DNA from: Flavobacterium sp. ACN6
Lineage (GTDB): Bacteria; Bacteroidota; Bacteroidia; Flavobacteriales; Flavobacteriaceae
Length of the DNA stretch: 64,000 bases
Assembly: GCF_002304005.1 (NCBI RefSeq)
Contig: NZ_MRCQ01000003.1
Location: forward strand, 62,001-126,000
Reading direction: 5' to 3'
Of this stretch, positions 60,909 to 64,000 are shown one piece after another. Made by a program: the position numbers and the translations under genes. The notes under the pieces were generated by a model. The model was not told where the DNA came from. It did not search any database and saw nothing but the letters and a program-made list of their open reading frames with translations. How positions within the stretch are numbered: the first letter of the stretch is position 1; each line of letters opens with the position of its first letter.

Positions 60909-61013
60909 AAATATTTGATTTTATGGAAGAATTTATTGTCGATATTCTTTATTTTGAAAGATTTAATAAAAACTACACAGGATTTAATTCTAAATGATTT
61001 ATTATAATTTTTT

Positions 61014-61496
61014 TTATTTTACTATCTTAAAATAGCACTCTTCAACACCATAATCTAATTGCCAAACCAGTTTATTGTTATACCAAATCTTTTTGGGTCT
61101 GTAAAGATTATAAGATTTTTCAAAAGTTGATTGAATAGTATCTTTCTGACTTTCATCCCACTGAAGATATATTGTTGTTTTTTCTGATTTATCATAATCA
61201 TTCAAAAGCATTTTTATTCTATATTCATTCTCACGTTTGACAATTCTTAGTACGCTAGTACTTTCAACGTTTAAATTATGAAATTCTTGATTAACACCAT
61301 TTATTACATAAAACAATCGTATTTTGGAAATATCTAAATGATTTGGGTTATTCGGATTCAATAAGTCTTCGTTCTGATCATTAAAAATTGATAATTCAGC
61401 ACTAATATCATAGGTAAGCCCTAAAACATCTTTTTCATCTTTACTGTCACAGGCGCACAAAGTAATTACCGTTAAGAACATTAATATTTTTTTCAT
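61014..61496 (-). CDS. hypothetical lipoprotein
   Basis: The 160-residue protein begins MKKILMFLTVITLCAC with a lipoprotein signal (Cys16). An acidic linker (DSKDEKD) follows, then a beta-rich body with no family I recognise (LYFVINGVNQEFH-like segment, KIWYNNKLVWQLDYG near the end). It is expected to be anchored in a membrane facing the periplasm. It is a single gene between the tRNA and a 342-bp gap. Function unknown. Confidence 0.75.
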   Translation of the reverse strand: MKKILMFLTVITLCACDSKDEKDVLGLTYDISAELSIFNDQNEDLLNPNNPNHLDISKIRLFYVINGVNQEFHNLNVESTSVLRIVKRENEYRIKMLLNDYDKSEKTTIYLQWDESQKDTIQSTFEKSYNLYRPKKIWYNNKLVWQLDYGVEECYFKIVK

Positions 61497-61838
61497 ATGG
61501 CTATGGTTTTATATTATAGAATTAATAATAATGCGTTAATTTTTCTTTTTTTCATAATTGTTAAATATTAAAAGCAAAAAACAAATATATAAGAAAAAAG
61601 CTACCAATTATATAATTTGTAGTCTTTTATTTATATTTTTCTATAATGTTTAAGTTTTTCTTAATAATACAGTTAGGAATGAGGTTCATGTTCTCTTTCT
61701 CATAGGAAACAAAAGACCACTTAATTGAAGTGCTCTTTTGTTTCCTATGAGACTTTTGTAATTATACTAAATTTGTGGTTTTTCTATACAACCGTAATTA
61801 AAAATACTATTTTTGCAAAGAAGTAATTAAAACACATA
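61497..61838. other. AT-rich gap with one long hairpin
   Basis: This 342-bp gap holds no supported gene. The only structure is the inverted repeat at 61698-61752 (listed separately). A TATTTTTG -7-like element lies at 61808, before the 85-residue gene. Confidence 0.6.
61698..61752. terminator. long inverted repeat, possible terminator
   Basis: The arms TCTCATAGGAAACAAAAGA and TCTTTTGTTTCCTATGAGA are perfect over 19 bp, and the inner CACTT/AAGTG extends the stem. The loop is about 5 nt. It is far stronger than the other terminators in the window and is not followed by a long T run. Confidence 0.6.
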
Positions 61839-62096
61839 ATGGATATAGTTAAATTTAAAATCACATCAAAAACGATAAAAGTAGAAGTACGTAATTCGAA
61901 TAATTATGTTTTTAATTTTAATACGGCTTTAGACATTGCAAAAGAAGACAAAGATGTTTTATTAAAACTATATCATGCATTAGATCTTCTTTTTAAGAAA
62001 GAAAATACTGGCGAGGTAAAAAACTATATTTCACCAAATCAAACTAATATTTTGGATCAAATCTCTGCGGTTGAAGATTCAGGCGAAGAAAAATAA
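61839..62096 (+). CDS. hypothetical small protein
   Basis: The 85-residue protein is mostly charged and soluble, with an N-terminal strand-rich part (KFKITSKTIKVEVRNSNNYV) and a helical part (ALDIAKEDKDVLLKLYHALD). A disordered acidic C-terminus ends EDSGEEK. I recognise no family. It has no signal peptide, is flanked by a -7-like element and a bidirectional terminator, and has codon usage like its neighbours, so it is probably real. Confidence 0.65.
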   Translation: MDIVKFKITSKTIKVEVRNSNNYVFNFNTALDIAKEDKDVLLKLYHALDLLFKKENTGEVKNYISPNQTNILDQISAVEDSGEEK

Positions 62097-62132
62097 CTCA
62101 ATTACTATTTAAAAAAGTGATAGGTTAAATAA

Positions 62133-62174
62133 AAGAAGCCACAAATTCGTTCATTTGAATTTGTGGCTTTTCCG
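62133..62174. terminator. bidirectional terminator
   Basis: AAGCCACAAATTC and GAATTTGTGGCTT form a stem between the small plus-strand gene and the DUF2339 gene. Confidence 0.88.
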
Positions 62175-62192
62175 TTTTATGCAATTCAACTT

Positions 62193-64000
62193 TTAATCAA
62201 ATCGTTCCTTGTATTTTTTAAATAAAGTATTCATTACTAAAAGCACTACTCCTACGCCTAATAAAACTAATGCTCTAATTAAGAAATCGGCATTTGATAA
62301 ATCAAAAAACATTAGTCTAATAACACAAATTCCTACTAAAGAAAGCGAGACATAGCGGAAATACTTTTCTTTCAGAATAATTCCGAGTATCAGCAATCCT
62401 AAAGATTCTAAAATCCAGAAGAATGTTAAGATTCCTTTGTCGAATGAAAGAAATAGAAATAATCCAATACTGAAAGTCGCCGGGTAAATTATAATACTAT
62501 TTTTAAACTTGAAGTCTTCAATATATTTATAAACGATAAAAACATACAACGCTAATAAGGCAAATATGATAAGGTACACAAATTCAAATTTAGCTTCGAA
62601 ATAAGTAAAACTAACAAATGCTAAATGAAAATTAGCCAGCAAATAATAAACAATACTGATTTCTTTTTTGTCGCCAATTTTTTTATAGTAAAGCAATACA
62701 TTTACGATCGCAGTTGCTGCCCAAAATACGGGTAGCCATTTATGTTCTAATTGTGAAAACATAACTATAGAAAGCCAAACATTTATGACAATCTGGTAAT
62801 CTATTTTTAATGTTTTAATAAATTCCTTCCTCTTAATTAGAATGACCAAAACGATCAATAAAACAATACTAGAAAGCTGTAACAGCCAATCTGATAAAGT
62901 AAAATTGTTTAGTACCCTGATACTATAAAAAACAGAAGTTAAAATTGATAAAAGCCCGATAACCAAAACCGATTCTGAAGCTAAGTTTATTTTTCTGTAC
63001 AAAATCAAAACAAAATTTAAGATTCCCAAAAGCATAAATAGCGACGCGAGATAAACTATTTCGACTTGGATAAATAATAAAGCAATTATCCATAAGTTTT
63101 GAATAACAGGTAAAATTGTGCTAAACATTCTGCCTTCTTCTTTAGGACTTTTTATCTGCATATAACTATACGCAACAGACAATAAAATGCTTATTATTTG
63201 TATCACATAAAGTGTTTTCTCACCAACATTGTGCTCTTCTAAAACAGCCAAATAAAGAGTTAGAATTATACTCCCAATTATTAGTGCAAAAGAGTAAATG
63301 TTGCAGCGTTTAATTTTTTGAATTCTTTGAAAAATAAAAAAGACAATTAATGCTAAGCTTTCTAAATAAACAGGCATATAATCAATTTGGATACACGAAA
63401 AACCAAAAACTAGAGCATTAAAAAGAATAAATTCAGAATGCAGTGTATCAAAATTTCTCCACCCTGAAATAACTTCATTCGATTTATTTCTGATTTTATC
63501 AGCAAATAAAAAATAAGTTTCAATAACAGAAAGTCCAACGGCGATTAATCCAATTTCCGGATTACTTAAAAATTGGGCATTGTATAAAAACGCAAAGCTT
63601 CCAAATATCGAAAAAGCAAGACAAAAAAGATAAAGCAGAATTTGGTTATCTGTAGTGAGTGTTTTTCTTTTAAATTGTATCCACAGAAATTCGTGATTCA
63701 GCAAAGCAATACCAAACCATCCAAAAATCTGAGGGATATTATAAGAAGCTAAATATTTAAACGAAAGCGAAACCAATAAAGCATTTATACCAATAATTCC
63801 AATCGTTTTTATGATATTTTCATCTGTATAGAATAATTTCGTAAACCAGTTAAATGATATTACAGAAACAATTCCCAGAGCCAAAACCACATCTAAACTC
63901 GATTTTGGCTGTAAAAGCATTAACAGTAATCCTGCGGCAATAGTTGTGTTTAAAAAAATGAACCTTCCTAAATCAAAAGTATTTGTTTTGAATTTGAAAC
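62193..64000 (-). CDS. DUF2339 domain-containing membrane protein (partial)
   Basis: The reading frame is open from the stop at 62193 to the window edge, giving 602 visible residues and no N-terminus. The ATG at 63920 is internal: the frame continues upstream with FDLGRFIFLNTTIAAGLLL. It consists of about 18-20 hydrophobic helices with short basic loops, which fits DUF2339, a family of very long polytopic proteins with 20 or more helices. The function is not known. Because the N-terminal third is missing here, full length should exceed 700 residues. Confidence 0.85.
   Translation of the reverse strand, partial: FKFKTNTFDLGRFIFLNTTIAAGLLLMLLQPKSSLDVVLALGIVSVISFNWFTKLFYTDENIIKTIGIIGINALLVSLSFKYLASYNIPQIFGWFGIALLNHEFLWIQFKRKTLTTDNQILLYLFCLAFSIFGSFAFLYNAQFLSNPEIGLIAVGLSVIETYFLFADKIRNKSNEVISGWRNFDTLHSEFILFNALVFGFSCIQIDYMPVYLESLALIVFFIFQRIQKIKRCNIYSFALIIGSIILTLYLAVLEEHNVGEKTLYVIQIISILLSVAYSYMQIKSPKEEGRMFSTILPVIQNLWIIALLFIQVEIVYLASLFMLLGILNFVLILYRKINLASESVLVIGLLSILTSVFYSIRVLNNFTLSDWLLQLSSIVLLIVLVILIKRKEFIKTLKIDYQIVINVWLSIVMFSQLEHKWLPVFWAATAIVNVLLYYKKIGDKKEISIVYYLLANFHLAFVSFTYFEAKFEFVYLIIFALLALYVFIVYKYIEDFKFKNSIIIYPATFSIGLFLFLSFDKGILTFFWILESLGLLILGIILKEKYFRYVSLSLVGICVIRLMFFDLSNADFLIRALVLLGVGVVLLVMNTLFKKYKERFD

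Overview
The window is AT-rich chromosomal DNA from a member of the Bacteroidota, almost certainly a Flavobacterium. The evidence is the gene content (DUF4252, DUF4290, DUF5686, GlmU-family, DUF4199 and SusC-like TonB receptor proteins, outer-membrane beta-barrels), promoters of the Bacteroidota type (TTG-N19-TAnnTTTG), a 6S RNA of the flavobacterial kind beside zapA, and a shortened CarB. I see no prophage, insertion sequence, CRISPR array or conjugative module. It is mostly housekeeping chromosome with unusually rich intergenic repeats.

Layout. 0-5 kb: a partial S41 peptidase, an ECF sigma operon with two DUF4252 proteins, a YiaA-like protein and an M57-type metalloprotease lipoprotein. 5.5-10.9 kb: carB, rpmH, a TPR protein, a small hydrolase and a GNAT-like protein. 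10.9-16.4 kb: two tandem copies of a porin plus DASS anion-symporter operon. 16.6-22 kb: an ABC-F ATPase, then a two-component system followed by three PepSY-like exported proteins. 22-31 kb: a GlmU-like protein, rpmE2, DUF4199 protein, glycosyltransferase, phosphohexomutase, a YhcG-type PD-(D/E)xK nuclease placed inside this run, an MsbA-like exporter and a DUF2971 protein. 31-37 kb: a four-gene minus-strand envelope operon (M23 peptidase, TonB receptor, membrane protein, EF-hand lipoprotein). 37-42 kb: a coiled-coil protein, zapA, 6S RNA, rny, a PAS histidine kinase and xerD. 42-48 kb: four beta-barrel proteins, aroQ and a DUF5686 protein. 48-53 kb: a cation efflux protein, murA, DUF4290, DUF493 and an esterase-like protein. 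53.2-54.7 kb: a gene-free repeat mosaic. 54.8-64 kb: an ATPase, recQ, fmt, HU, AlgH, an aminotransferase class IV protein, a START-like protein, tRNA-Met(CAU), small unknowns and a partial DUF2339 membrane protein.

The most unusual material is non-coding. There is a four-unit, about 307-bp tandem array made almost entirely of short hairpins (53.2-54.4 kb). There is a family of 8-bp-periodic TTAG arrays that abut start or stop codons and, at two convergent gene ends, flank the terminator as inverted arms. Near-identical 28/29-bp palindromes occur at 9.6 and 48.4 kb. A perfect 14+1+14 palindrome lies inside the YhcG nuclease gene. Protein-level oddities include MurA with Asp in place of the fosfomycin-target Cys, CarB without its allosteric domain, and a GNAT-like protein whose acetyl-CoA motif is degenerate. 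Candidate 11-bp-spaced direct repeats lie upstream of both the response regulator gene and the first PepSY gene, suggesting a small autoregulated regulon.
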